Shown here: positions 7,561 through 15,651 of the stretch, piece after piece
Numbering within the stretch: the stretch's first letter is position 1
Layout: every line of letters starts with the position of its first letter
Origin: CAZVBV01 sp964509975
GTDB taxonomy: Bacteria; Patescibacteriota; Gracilibacteria; UBA4473
NCBI GenBank assembly: GCA_964509975.1
Contig: CAZDZO010000017.1
Location: forward strand, 1-23,834
Direction of reading: 5' to 3'
DNA: 23,834 nt
Translations under genes and position numbers: made by a program
The notes under the pieces: model-generated
What the model was told of the DNA's origin: nothing
The model's input: the letters and a program-made list of their open reading frames with translations, nothing else
The model's database searches: none

Positions 7561-9045
7561 TTAAAGGCATTCTAGTGTTTCTAATATCTTCACCATTGCC
7601 AAGGTATCAAGTTCACAATAAGACAACAAATTCTTAGCAATTTCATTTTTTTCTTCTTGTGTTTTCTCATCAAACATCATTTCTTTCCATCTTGTAAGTG
7701 CCATTCCTCCATCTTGAATATTCAAGTCCTTATACGAAAAACCTGGAGCAAGAATCGGTAAAACATATTTAATAGAGGCACTTCCTTTGAAATCCTTGTG
7801 AACGTATAATTGTTTGCTGAATATCTCCATAAGGTCAAAGAAACGATTATTAATCCCATGCATAAATCCTACTAATTCAGAAACAGTTTCTGCCAAATCT
7901 TCATTACATTTCCCTTCAAACTTTTTATTCCAGACGATAACAGATCCCGTGTCCCCAATGTCTTCCCTTAATTGATGTGCGAGTATGGACATGGGATTTT
8001 CAAGTTCAGTTTGTAAAAACTCCTTATGGACAAGTTCTGATTCCGGAGACGCTAGAATGTGCAACGAGTACTGAAACGGTACTTGTTGGTACGGATAACA
8101 ACCATCAAACACAGGAACTGCTTTGGGAAATGTTTCGTAATCCAAAAAATACAATGGATATTCTAGCTTTTCTAACTCTTTATGAATTTTTTCTCGTTCT
8201 ATAATTGGATTTTCTGTGATAGTAACGTGAACATGATTCGTTTGAGTTGGAGATAATTCATATTCCAATGGAATATCTTCAATACGAAGCCAATCATTAT
8301 CAATTATTTCTCGAAGTCTCGGAAGACTGTTTCCAATACGGACAATATCATGAACAGAATAATCTGGAACTTCGGGATGGCTATACGAAAAACTCGGACA
8401 ATGATTATTTCTTGATTTGTAGATACATTCACAAACTTTTGGTTCTTCTTCTCTAGCAAGAAATCGTTTAACATCTTCGATTTGAATTTCAATGTTCGGC
8501 TGAAGTTCAGTAACCTTTTCCGTAATATCTGTTTTCTCTAAAAGCAGTTTTGGAACTATGTCCCCGTCTTTACGGAATTCTTTATTGAGTTCAATAAGAT
8601 TTACTTGCCCAACGGTGTGTCCTGCTTTTTCTAAAACAACCTTCTGAAATGTTGCATCCTCAATATGTTCTTCTTTTTTTACTTGTTGAGAACTTGATCC
8701 TTTTACCTCATTAATAATCCAGTACTGATTCTCCTCATTCCATTCCAAGATATCTACCATCGCATACAGACCATCTACAAGAAATGTCGCCTGAAAAATT
8801 TGTTTCTTTCCTTCTTCCAAAAACTTTTGAGTATCAGCGACCGCATGTATTCCTTTGGATTCCACAAGAACTCCCCCCCTATAAAGTTTTCGTGCCCATC
8901 CTTCCACTTCATTTCCCTGTTCGATAATTTGTTTCTGGAAATCAGAAAGTTCAATTTCACCAATAACTTCCCGCTTTTTTTTCCAAAGCCAAAAGTGTTT
9001 TGGACACTGAAGGTAGAGCAAGAAATCGGATTTAGATATGTACAT
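7561..9045 (-). CDS. DUF2779 protein: RecB/Cas4-like nuclease plus DEDD exonuclease-like domain
   Basis: This 494-residue protein matches DUF2779 architecture. The N-terminal half is a PD-(D/E)xK nuclease: Asp98 in MVDIL and Glu113-Val-Lys115 as the E-x-K pair. Four cysteines (14, 205, 207, 216) are spaced like the Fe-S cluster ligands of Cas4 and AddB nucleases. The C-terminal half looks like a DEDD/RNase H-fold exonuclease: Asp302-Tyr-Glu304 in FLDYETF, PYQQVPFQYSLH, NKKFE near 410 and YCELDT near the end. It probably processes nucleic acid ends in the cytoplasm; the biological role of DUF2779 is not settled, so no gene symbol is given. The frame continues upstream to 9198, but MYISKSDFLLYLQCPKHFW at 9045 is the domain start, and a TATTAT box lies within about 12 nt of that ATG, so the message may be leaderless. 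Confidence 0.88.
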   Translation of the reverse strand: MYISKSDFLLYLQCPKHFWLWKKKREVIGEIELSDFQKQIIEQGNEVEGWARKLYRGGVLVESKGIHAVADTQKFLEEGKKQIFQATFLVDGLYAMVDILEWNEENQYWIINEVKGSSSQQVKKEEHIEDATFQKVVLEKAGHTVGQVNLIELNKEFRKDGDIVPKLLLEKTDITEKVTELQPNIEIQIEDVKRFLAREEEPKVCECIYKSRNNHCPSFSYSHPEVPDYSVHDIVRIGNSLPRLREIIDNDWLRIEDIPLEYELSPTQTNHVHVTITENPIIEREKIHKELEKLEYPLYFLDYETFPKAVPVFDGCYPYQQVPFQYSLHILASPESELVHKEFLQTELENPMSILAHQLREDIGDTGSVIVWNKKFEGKCNEDLAETVSELVGFMHGINNRFFDLMEIFSKQLYVHKDFKGSASIKYVLPILAPGFSYKDLNIQDGGMALTRWKEMMFDEKTQEEKNEIAKNLLSYCELDTLAMVKILETLECL

Positions 9046-9088
9046 GTAGTATAATATGTAGCATATTTTCGTTAGAATAAAAACAGAG
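9046..9088. promoter_or_regulatory. 43-bp divergent promoter region
   Basis: This gap separates ATG 9045 (-) from ATG 9089 (+). TATAAT at 9050-9055 fits a plus-strand -10 box, with a leader of roughly 25-30 nt for the 9089 gene. On the minus strand TATTAT sits immediately before the DUF2779 start. Confidence 0.45.
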
Positions 9089-10227
9089 ATGAAGATTCCA
9101 CAGAATAAATGGCAAACTCCCTTTAGAGATGAAACGCGTCTTTCGGAATCAATGTTCCAAAATTTTTGTCGGAAAAATGGGATACTCTTATCAAGCAAGG
9201 ATATTTTGTTTCTCTGGGAAAAAAAATATTTTTTCCAGTAGAAAGGATCTATTTAGAATGTTTCCCGAAAAGAAAAGTTTTTAAAGAACACAATGAAAAA
9301 AAAAGATGGATTTGGGTATATCCAGAAAATTTAGAAAACACGCAATATGAAAAACTCGATCCCAATGTTTATTACGAACATGGAGCTGTATATTCTAACA
9401 ATAAAAAAGGAGGACCAATAAAAAAAGGATTTAAGAAGGCGCGTAAATCTTTTCCGTCACAAGAAAAAACATCTCCAATATTGGGAAAAATAACACATAT
9501 GGAAAATACAAATCCAACAGTGTTTGCAGGTGATAACGAAATATTTTTTGATAAAACACAAATATTACTTCTTAAGATAATATTCCATTCTTATCAGGGA
9601 TTTTCTCAAGTACTTGATAAAGAAAAACTAAAGAATATTGGATTTGTTAAGTCCCTTCAAAAACAAATAAAAGAAGCGAATCAATTCTTGGTGTTTTATC
9701 AGGACATGGAGGACGTCTTAGATCAACTAGATACCGAACGAGACGAGAAAATTAAGGAAATTTTTAGGGAATATCCTAATGACACAGCAACAGACAGAGG
9801 TAATCGAAGACAAGAATATCGAGAAGCTCTAAAATGGTTTTATGAAAAATACAAACCCAAAATGGAAAATATTTTTCAAAAACATAGTTTTTCTCGAAAT
9901 GATTTCTGTGCTTGGCGAGATACGCTAGGAACCCATAGTTTTATGAAGGCAATGTCTTTTTATATTCCTTTTTGTCGTTCCTATATAAGAGGCATCAGGG
10001 AAAGTGATTTTGCAAATGGCGAATATATTAATTATATGATTGCTCGAATGAATTTTGCATGGACTATTATTACAGGAGAAGAATTATCGGTTTCTCAAAG
10101 TCTTTTAAAAATATCTGAGTATCGTTTATGTGAAATTTGCCAAGTTAGATTCAAACCAAGAAATACGAATCAATATAGCTGTGGATCTAAATATTGCCAA
10201 AAGCTCTATAAAACTCGGTGTAAGTAA
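9089..10227 (+). CDS. Unrecognised zinc-finger protein encoded in two frames (-1 frameshift)
   Basis: Translation from ATG 9089 gives MKIPQNKWQTPFRDE and stays open for 50 codons to TAG 9239-9241. The main body is in the -1 frame and has no good start of its own (only TTG 9166, without a ribosome binding site). A -1 shift at the A8 tract (9219-9226) or the T6 tract (9229-9234) joins them into about 379 residues. The first 46 residues look helical. The middle is Lys/Glu-rich and partly coiled (about 145-245 of the fusion). The C-terminus has a treble-clef-like zinc finger, CEIC near the last 35 residues followed by CGSKYCQK, loosely like CGNR fingers. That suggests nucleic-acid binding; no family is recognised. 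It is divergent from DUF2779. The frameshift may be programmed, a true mutation or a homopolymer sequencing error. Confidence 0.6.
9219..9241 (+). promoter_or_regulatory. Candidate -1 slippery tract before TAG
   Basis: In the frame of ATG 9089 the bases fall as A AAA AAA (9220-9226) and, one codon later, T TTT TTC (9229-9235). Both are in the X XXY YYZ phase used for -1 slippage. The stop TAG 9239-9241 follows directly. Two in-phase heptamers next to a stop are suggestive, but homopolymer runs also attract indel errors. Confidence 0.4.
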
Positions 10228-10305
10228 GAAAATTATTTTTAAAACACGGCTTAAATAAAAAGAACTTGGGAAAACTTGGCATGTGTTTTTTTAGATAACT
10301 CAAAA

Positions 10306-10331
10306 TTTCTCTGTATTTATTAACAGAGAAA
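10306..10331 (+). promoter_or_regulatory. 9-bp inverted repeat abutting the start of the phage-type operon
   Basis: TTTCTCTGT (10306-10314) and ACAGAGAAA (10323-10331) are perfect inverted copies around an 8-nt AT loop, ending 2 nt before ATG 10334. As DNA it could be an operator for a small regulator. As RNA the 3' arm holds the only purine-rich stretch (AGAGAAA) near the start, so the hairpin could limit initiation. Confidence 0.45.
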
Positions 10332-10333
10332 CA

Positions 10334-11614
10334 ATGGAAAAATCATCCATACATATCGTACAAGTTCCTATCTCGGAACTCAAACTTGCTACTTACAATC
10401 CACGTACATGGAACGAGAGAGCAATCAAAAATTTAACCGAGTCAATCCAACGATTCGGACTAGTCGATCCCATACTCGTAAACAGTTCGCCGAAAAGGAA
10501 AAATGTGACAATTGGCGGTCATTTCAGGCTCAAAGTAGCCAAAGACTTGGGCTACACAAAAGTCCCCGTTGTTTATCTGAACATTCCAGATGAACAAAAG
10601 GAAAAGGAGCTTAATCTCCGCCTCAATCGCAATACAGGAGATTGGGATTTTGAAATACTCAAAGAATTCGACATTGATTTACTCCTTGATGTTGGATTCG
10701 ATGATTCCGATCTCTCTGTTATCTGGGATGAAGCATTGGGAGTGGAAGATGATGAGTTTAGAACTCGAGAAGAATTAGAACAAATTGGTAAACCTGAGAC
10801 AAAAGAAGGTGATGTGTTTCAATTGGGAAAGCATCGTCTGGTCTGTGGAGATTCGACCGATCCAGAGGTTTTGAAGAAACTCCTTGGAAAAACAAAAATC
10901 AACATGATTTATTCGGATCCTCCGTATAACATAGGATTTGATTATGTCAATGGAATTGGCACAAATGGAAAATATCGGGGAACCAAGACTGATGATAATA
11001 AAAGTGAATCAGAATATCGAGAATTCTTGGAAGCCACCCTTCAGAATGGACTGAAGCACTGTCACGAAGATGCGCATGTTTTTTACTGGTGCGATCAGAA
11101 TTACATCGGACTATTGCAGGATTTATATAAATGCAACAACGTTGATCCCAAACGGGTTTGTTTATGGTTGAAAAACAACCAAAATGTGACGCCTCAGATT
11201 GCGTTCAACAAATGCTATGAACCCTGCGTGTATGGGCTTCGAGGGAAACCGTATTTGTCCCCCAAAGCTTCCAATCTCACGGAAATTACGAATCCCGAGA
11301 TTGCGAACGGGAACCGAACCATCGATGACATTCTCGATATTCTCGACATTTGGCTCGTGAGAAGATTGCCAACCAATGAATATCAACATAGTACGGAAAA
11401 ACCAGTGGTTCTTCACGATCGCCCACTTCGGCGTTGTACGCGTCCAGGAGACGCTGTATTGGATTTGTTTGGAGGATCCGGGTCAACGCTCATTGCGTGC
11501 GAACAACTCGGGAGAAAGGCATTTCTCGCAGAACACGAACCTGTATTCTGTGACCTCATTATTAAACGTTACGTAGCTCTTAATCCAAATAACAATGTCA
11601 CCAAACTCAATTAA
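10334..11614 (+). CDS. ParB-domain DNA adenine/cytosine-N4 methyltransferase (phage type)
   Basis: This 426-residue protein fuses two domains. Residues about 5-100 are a ParB/Srx-like domain: PISELKLATYNPR, then GLVDPILVN and GGHFRLKVAKDLGY. The rest is a beta-class amino-methyltransferase, with DPPY at 195-198 (catalytic motif IV) preceding DLFGGSGST at 377-385 (motif I, AdoMet binding); DPPY favours adenine N6. The pre-motif segment GDVFQLGKHRLVCGD is shared with the next gene. This fusion is typical of phages and prophages, where it modifies phage DNA against host restriction and commonly precedes the terminase genes. It heads the compact operon, overlaps the next gene by 20 nt, and has a strong inverted repeat just before its ATG. 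It lacks any cognate restriction enzyme nearby, consistent with an orphan methyltransferase. Confidence 0.92.
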   Translation: MEKSSIHIVQVPISELKLATYNPRTWNERAIKNLTESIQRFGLVDPILVNSSPKRKNVTIGGHFRLKVAKDLGYTKVPVVYLNIPDEQKEKELNLRLNRNTGDWDFEILKEFDIDLLLDVGFDDSDLSVIWDEALGVEDDEFRTREELEQIGKPETKEGDVFQLGKHRLVCGDSTDPEVLKKLLGKTKINMIYSDPPYNIGFDYVNGIGTNGKYRGTKTDDNKSESEYREFLEATLQNGLKHCHEDAHVFYWCDQNYIGLLQDLYKCNNVDPKRVCLWLKNNQNVTPQIAFNKCYEPCVYGLRGKPYLSPKASNLTEITNPEIANGNRTIDDILDILDIWLVRRLPTNEYQHSTEKPVVLHDRPLRRCTRPGDAVLDLFGGSGSTLIACEQLGRKAFLAEHEPVFCDLIIKRYVALNPNNNVTKLN

Positions 11615-12365
11615 AATCGGCGACGTTTTTCAGCTGGGAGAACACAAACTCATTTGTGGAGATGCCCAGAACGATTCCCATGTCCAGATGGTGCTGGGGG
11701 ACAACAAAATCAAGCTTATCCTCACGGATGTTCCTTACGGGGTAGCACTTGTCGAGGGCAATAAAAGTTTTGCGAAATCTAAAATCGAACACGATCCCAT
11801 TGCCAATGACCATCTGCAAACCGATGGAGAATTTCGACAGTTTACTCAAAACTGGATTCGCCCCATCAAAACACAGTTGACCGACAAAAATGCATTCTAC
11901 ATCTTTAATTCTGATCGGATGATGTTTGCGATGAGAGAAGCATTGGTCGCAGAAGGATTTAAGTTGGCGCAATTGCTTGTGTGGGTCAAAACGGCAGCGG
12001 TTATTGGGCGACTTGATTACCTGCCACAACACGAACTCATTGCATACGGATGGAGAGGGAGACACGAGTTTTTAAAGTCTAAAGACAAATCCGTTCTCAT
12101 TAGTCCCAAGACAAAAAAGAATGATCTTCATCCTACGATGAAAAACATATCCGTTCTGCGTCGATTAATTCTAAATAGTACTCGCCGAGGGGACATTGTG
12201 TATGACCCCTTCGGGGGCAGTGGATCAACGCTCATTGCCTGTGAACAGACCCGTAGACAATGCGTGATGATCGAAATCATTCCCAAATACTGTCAGGTCA
12301 TCATCGACCGATGGGAAAAATTGACCGAACAAAAAGCTGTACTTCTTCATCCCTCCTCCAAATGA
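11595..12365 (+). CDS. Orphan DNA methyltransferase, DVPY variant (phage type)
   Basis: This 256-residue beta-class amino-methyltransferase has DVPY at 45-48 in place of the usual DPPY/SPPY motif IV, and DPFGGSGST at 204-212 as motif I. It lacks a ParB domain; its N-terminus (GDVFQLGEHKLICGD) matches the internal start of the methylase domain in the preceding gene, so the two are paralogous. The Pro-to-Val change sits at the second position of the catalytic loop while Asp, Pro and Tyr are kept, so activity is plausible; relatives with DVPYG occur among phage methylases in my recollection. Its ATG lies inside the end of the preceding gene (20-nt overlap), and its TGA overlaps the next start as ATGA, implying translational coupling through the cassette. 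Confidence 0.9.
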   Translation: MSPNSIKIGDVFQLGEHKLICGDAQNDSHVQMVLGDNKIKLILTDVPYGVALVEGNKSFAKSKIEHDPIANDHLQTDGEFRQFTQNWIRPIKTQLTDKNAFYIFNSDRMMFAMREALVAEGFKLAQLLVWVKTAAVIGRLDYLPQHELIAYGWRGRHEFLKSKDKSVLISPKTKKNDLHPTMKNISVLRRLILNSTRRGDIVYDPFGGSGSTLIACEQTRRQCVMIEIIPKYCQVIIDRWEKLTEQKAVLLHPSSK

Positions 12366-12784
12366 ATGCTGATCAAAAACGGCAACAACAAAAACAATCT
12401 CTTTGTGATCAACTCCAAAAGACGCCCATCGTACAACTCGCTTGTGAAAAACTGGGTATTGGACGAGCTACTTTTTATCGATGGCGAAAAGAAGATGAAG
12501 AATTTGCTAGAAATGCGGATGAATCACTCTGCGAAGGAGTGAAACTCATGAACGACATGGCAGAATCGCAACTTTTATCCGCCATCAAGAATCAAAACAT
12601 GACTGCCATTATCTTTTGGCTCAAAAACAGACACCGATCCTATGCACAGAGGGTCGAAGTAACAGCAAAACTGGAGGACAAAGAACTCAGTGAAGAGCAA
12701 CGAGAGATGGTTCAAAAGGCTCTTACCTTGGGAGGACTTTTTCCTATTACCAACACTCATATTACTAACACTCATAAAAAATGA
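12362..12784 (+). CDS. Phage terminase small subunit-like DNA-binding protein
   Basis: This 140-residue protein sits directly before the large terminase gene, with 4-nt ATGA overlaps at both ends. Residues about 15-45 form a helix-turn-helix (IVQLACEKLGIGRATFYRW), of the phBC6A51/insertion-element HTH type, followed by helices with NQNMTAIIFWLKNR, a hallmark of this kind of small terminase. Small subunits bind the packaging site and recruit the large subunit. The start at 12362 is preferred over the longer frame from 12260, which would lie deep inside the methyltransferase gene. The C-terminus ends in two copies of ITNTH encoded by a 15-bp tandem repeat. No sequence proof of terminase function beyond fold pattern and position. 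Confidence 0.85.
   Translation: MNADQKRQQQKQSLCDQLQKTPIVQLACEKLGIGRATFYRWRKEDEEFARNADESLCEGVKLMNDMAESQLLSAIKNQNMTAIIFWLKNRHRSYAQRVEVTAKLEDKELSEEQREMVQKALTLGGLFPITNTHITNTHKK
12746..12775 (+). repeat. 15-bp tandem duplication at the end of the small terminase gene
   Basis: The unit ATTACCAACACTCAT (12746-12760) is followed at once by a copy with one C-to-T change (12761-12775). It encodes ITNTH twice and lies just upstream of the large terminase ATG. Packaging sites often lie in or next to small terminase genes, so it could be either a slippage product or part of a recognition site. Confidence 0.6.
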
Positions 12785-14238
12785 ACCTCGAAAGATACTC
12801 AGAATCGGATATCAGAAAAAAAATGCTTTCTGATAAAGCCTTTCGAAAGGCAGTTACGAAAAAAAGCCATTACTGGTTTTTCCATACGTACTTTTACACT
12901 TACATCACCGCTCCAACCGCAGACTTTCAACGAGAAATATTCGCCCTCACCGAAGATGAAAAACAAAAGACAGTCGCCATTATTGCCTTTCGGGGATCCG
13001 GAAAATCAACGATTATAAATCTCTCGTTTCCGCTTTGGTCGATTATTGGAGAAAAACAAAAAAAGTTCATCTTGGTCGTCGGGCAAACCCAAAACCAAGC
13101 CCGACAACATCTAAAGAATATTCGTCGAGAATTAGAGATGAACGAAGTTTTAAAAAAAGACTTTGGGTCATTTGAAGAAGAAGGCGATGAGATGAATGCG
13201 TATTCGCTGTACTTCAAAGAATACGACGCTCGGATCTTTGCCGTCTCCATGGAACAGAGTATGCGAGGAATTCGACATGGGCAATACCGCCCCGATCTTA
13301 TCATCTGCGACGACATCGAAGATATGGCTTCCAGTAAAACCCAAGAAGGGCGAAACAAAACCTACAATTGGCTCACTGGAGAAGTGATTCCTGCGGGAGC
13401 CAAAAGTATGCAGTTGTTTGTAATTGGAAATCTCCTGCACGAAGACTGCACGCTCAAACGATTGGAAGCACGAATTGCTGATGGACAAATGAAGGGAAGT
13501 TTTCGGATGTATCCCATTCTGGACAACAACGATAATTCTTTGTGGCCAGGATTATATGCCAATCACCAAGAGATTTTGGAGAAAAAACAATCTATTGGGA
13601 ATGAAATCGCATGGCAAAGAGAATTTATGCTTAAAATTATCCCAGACGAAGACCAAGTGGTGCATCGAGATTGGATTCGATACTACGATGAATTGCCCGA
13701 AAACACGGTCGAAGACAAAATTAAGTTTCGCTATATTGCCGTAGGTGTTGATTTAGCGATTTCCCAAAAATCAAGTGCCGATTATACCGCCATGGTGTGC
13801 TTCAAAGTCTACGGTCACGGAAAAAATTTAAGATTGTTTGTTCTTCCTCACATGATCAATAAACGGCTGACTTCTCCTAAAACTATTGAACAAATCAAAG
13901 AACTGCATGCCACTTTTGGAAAGGATAATACGATGAAGTTTTATATCGAATCGATTGCATATCAGACAGCTCTGGTTGATTTACTCAAACAAGAAAATGT
14001 TCCTGCCGAAGAAGCTCGACTCAACGGGCAAGACAAGCGATCTCGGATCGCTTCTATATCAAATCTTATTCAGGATGGACGAATCCAATTCCCAAGACAT
14101 GGAACGGAACTTTTGATCAACCAGTTGGTAAACTTTGGAGTTGAAAAACATGATGATTTGGCAGACGCCTTTACGCTTGCAGTACACAAACTTATTCAAG
14201 AACCGCCACCAGTGGTAGCTTTTTACGAAAGTTTTTGA
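12781..14238 (+). CDS. terL: Phage terminase large subunit
   Basis: This 485-residue packaging motor has an N-terminal ATPase with Walker A FRGSGKST at 70-77, an adjacent GQTQNQARQHL segment, and Walker B LIICDD with Asp177/178. It has a C-terminal RNase H-fold nuclease with Asp324 in GVDLAIS, Glu390 in YIES and HDDLADAF at 457-464. All expected catalytic acids are present and the length is normal, so it appears intact. The enzyme cuts concatemeric phage DNA and pumps it into a prohead through a portal. It is coupled to the small subunit gene by an ATGA overlap. Usually a portal gene follows; here a 92-bp gap and then a serine recombinase follow, so the module has lost or never had structural genes. 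Confidence 0.95.
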   Translation: MNLERYSESDIRKKMLSDKAFRKAVTKKSHYWFFHTYFYTYITAPTADFQREIFALTEDEKQKTVAIIAFRGSGKSTIINLSFPLWSIIGEKQKKFILVVGQTQNQARQHLKNIRRELEMNEVLKKDFGSFEEEGDEMNAYSLYFKEYDARIFAVSMEQSMRGIRHGQYRPDLIICDDIEDMASSKTQEGRNKTYNWLTGEVIPAGAKSMQLFVIGNLLHEDCTLKRLEARIADGQMKGSFRMYPILDNNDNSLWPGLYANHQEILEKKQSIGNEIAWQREFMLKIIPDEDQVVHRDWIRYYDELPENTVEDKIKFRYIAVGVDLAISQKSSADYTAMVCFKVYGHGKNLRLFVLPHMINKRLTSPKTIEQIKELHATFGKDNTMKFYIESIAYQTALVDLLKQENVPAEEARLNGQDKRSRIASISNLIQDGRIQFPRHGTELLINQLVNFGVEKHDDLADAFTLAVHKLIQEPPPVVAFYESF

Positions 14239-14243
14239 TTTTC

Positions 14244-14255
14244 AAGAACGTTCTT
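14244..14255. repeat. 12-bp perfect palindrome between terL and the recombinase
   Basis: AAGAACGTTCTT is a perfect palindrome starting 6 bp after the terL stop and followed by TTGTTTT. It may be a protein-binding site, part of an attachment site for the recombinase, or a weak terminator. Confidence 0.45.
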
Positions 14256-14309
14256 TTGTTTTGAGAAATGGCGGAATTTTTAATGAGATAGTCCTAGCCT
14301 TGTCCCCCT

Positions 14310-14332
14310 ATTGCGTCATCAATTAACGTAAT
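14310..14332 (+). promoter_or_regulatory. Imperfect dyad overlapping the recombinase start
   Basis: ATTGCGT (14310-14316) and ACGTAAT (14326-14332) are inverted copies with one mismatch, and the second arm includes the A and T of ATG 14331. A role in autoregulation is possible. No Shine-Dalgarno motif is present before this start. Confidence 0.3.
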
Positions 14333-15608
14333 GAGGAACGAACAATCGGCATCGGCACAAATCCCGCTCAGATACTGCCTTTATGCTCGTAAATCCTCAG
14401 AAGCGGATGAACGACAAGCCATGAGTATTGATTCGCAAATAGCGGAAATGACTCGTATTGCAGAAAAAGAAGGTGTTGAAATTGTAGAAACTATTCGGGA
14501 AAGTAAGTCAGCAAAAGATTCTGGTGTTCGTGATGGATATCGGAAGCTTTTAGAGGGGATTAGGGAAGAACGATTCAATTCCATACTCACATGGGCTCCT
14601 GACCGATTAAGTCGAAATGCTGGGGACTTAGGAGGTCTTGTGGACCTAATGGATCAAGGGGGTTTGCAAAAAATACAAACAAGTGGACAAACATTCACCA
14701 ATACTCCTGATGAGAAGTTTCTTCTGATGATTCTGTGTTCTCAGGCGAAATTAGAAAATGACAATCGAGCGAAAAATGTAAAACGAGGGCTTCGGGCGAA
14801 GTGCGCATTGGGGATAAGACCCGGACAACCTCCGATTGGGTATACGTTAATCCGAAGCACAAGGTTTGGAGAGCCAAGTAAGGTAGTCATAGATGAAGAA
14901 AGAGCGCCTTTTATCAAAAAGGCATTTGAGTACCTAATAAACGGAGGACTCAGTGGACGACAAGTATGGGAATATCTCGTTGATGAGGGATTTAGAACTC
15001 GTTCAGGAAAAGTGCCTCCGATTAGTATGATCTTTCGGATCTTCAAAGACACCTACTACTACGGAGAATTTGAATTCCCCAAAGGTGGTGGAAATTGGTA
15101 CAAAAGCAATCACGAACCAATTATTACAAAAGAGATTTTCGAAAAGGCACGAAAAGCACTGAAAACTTCTGACAAAGGGAAATGGGGACGGAAAAATTTT
15201 TACTTCAACCACATTCTCAAGTGTGGACATTGTGGAAGTGGAATTTCTGGAGAATCGCACATCAATCGGCACGGAAAGGAATACACCTACTACAAATGCA
15301 ATAAGCATGCGGGGCGAAAGAGTTGTAAATCAAAATATATTCGAGAAGAAAAACTCGTTGAACAGATTTCAATACTTGTGGACAGAGTTTCTCTCGAAAA
15401 CATTCACCTCAAGCGGAAGATTATGCATGAGGTGAATAAGTGGAATCAGTTGGAAAAAATAAGACACGGAGAACAGGGGAAATCTATTACCGCGAACGAG
15501 TATGTGAATTTCATCCTTCATCGAGGCAGTGCAAGGGAAAAAGGAGAAATGTTGAAGGAATTGCAGGAGCGATTGGTATTGAAAGAAGGGTTTATTGTTG
15601 TTTTATAG
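14331..15608 (+). CDS. Large serine recombinase / integrase
   Basis: This 425-residue protein has a resolvase catalytic domain at about 13-155: YARKSS with nucleophile Ser22, ILTWAPDRLSRNAGDLG, and QAKLENDNRAKNVKRGL. A Recombinase domain follows at about 165-270 (GIRPGQPPIGYT; RIFKDTYYYGEFEF). A zinc beta-ribbon lies near 298-335 (CGHC ... CNKHAGRKSC). The C-terminal tail is helical and shorter than in phiC31-type integrases, similar to many recombinases in CPR genomes, so it is probably complete. Such enzymes join attP and attB through a Ser-DNA intermediate and move phages or integrative elements. It follows terL on the same strand and precedes the restriction operon, so it may have brought in either neighbour. 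An attachment site is expected close by; none can be proven. Confidence 0.93.
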   Translation: MRNEQSASAQIPLRYCLYARKSSEADERQAMSIDSQIAEMTRIAEKEGVEIVETIRESKSAKDSGVRDGYRKLLEGIREERFNSILTWAPDRLSRNAGDLGGLVDLMDQGGLQKIQTSGQTFTNTPDEKFLLMILCSQAKLENDNRAKNVKRGLRAKCALGIRPGQPPIGYTLIRSTRFGEPSKVVIDEERAPFIKKAFEYLINGGLSGRQVWEYLVDEGFRTRSGKVPPISMIFRIFKDTYYYGEFEFPKGGGNWYKSNHEPIITKEIFEKARKALKTSDKGKWGRKNFYFNHILKCGHCGSGISGESHINRHGKEYTYYKCNKHAGRKSCKSKYIREEKLVEQISILVDRVSLENIHLKRKIMHEVNKWNQLEKIRHGEQGKSITANEYVNFILHRGSAREKGEMLKELQERLVLKEGFIVVL

Positions 15609-15651
15609 AACCCCTTGAATATTTGATTTTATAAGTGAGAAGGCGTATTTT

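Noticed and set aside
9166..10227. The zinc-finger protein starting at TTG 9166 without any frameshift.
   Set aside because: The TTG has no ribosome binding site, while the ATG 9089 frame gives a coherent N-terminus that leads exactly to the slippery tract; kept only as a fallback.
12260..12361. Longer TerS from 12260.
   Set aside because: It would overlap the methyltransferase gene by 106 bp, whereas ATG 12362 gives the same ATGA coupling seen at the next junction.
10334..14238. TGA recoded as glycine, as in Gracilibacteria and Absconditabacteria.
   Set aside because: TGA ends the second methyltransferase, TerS and TerL at family-typical lengths and forms the ATGA overlaps, so the standard code fits.
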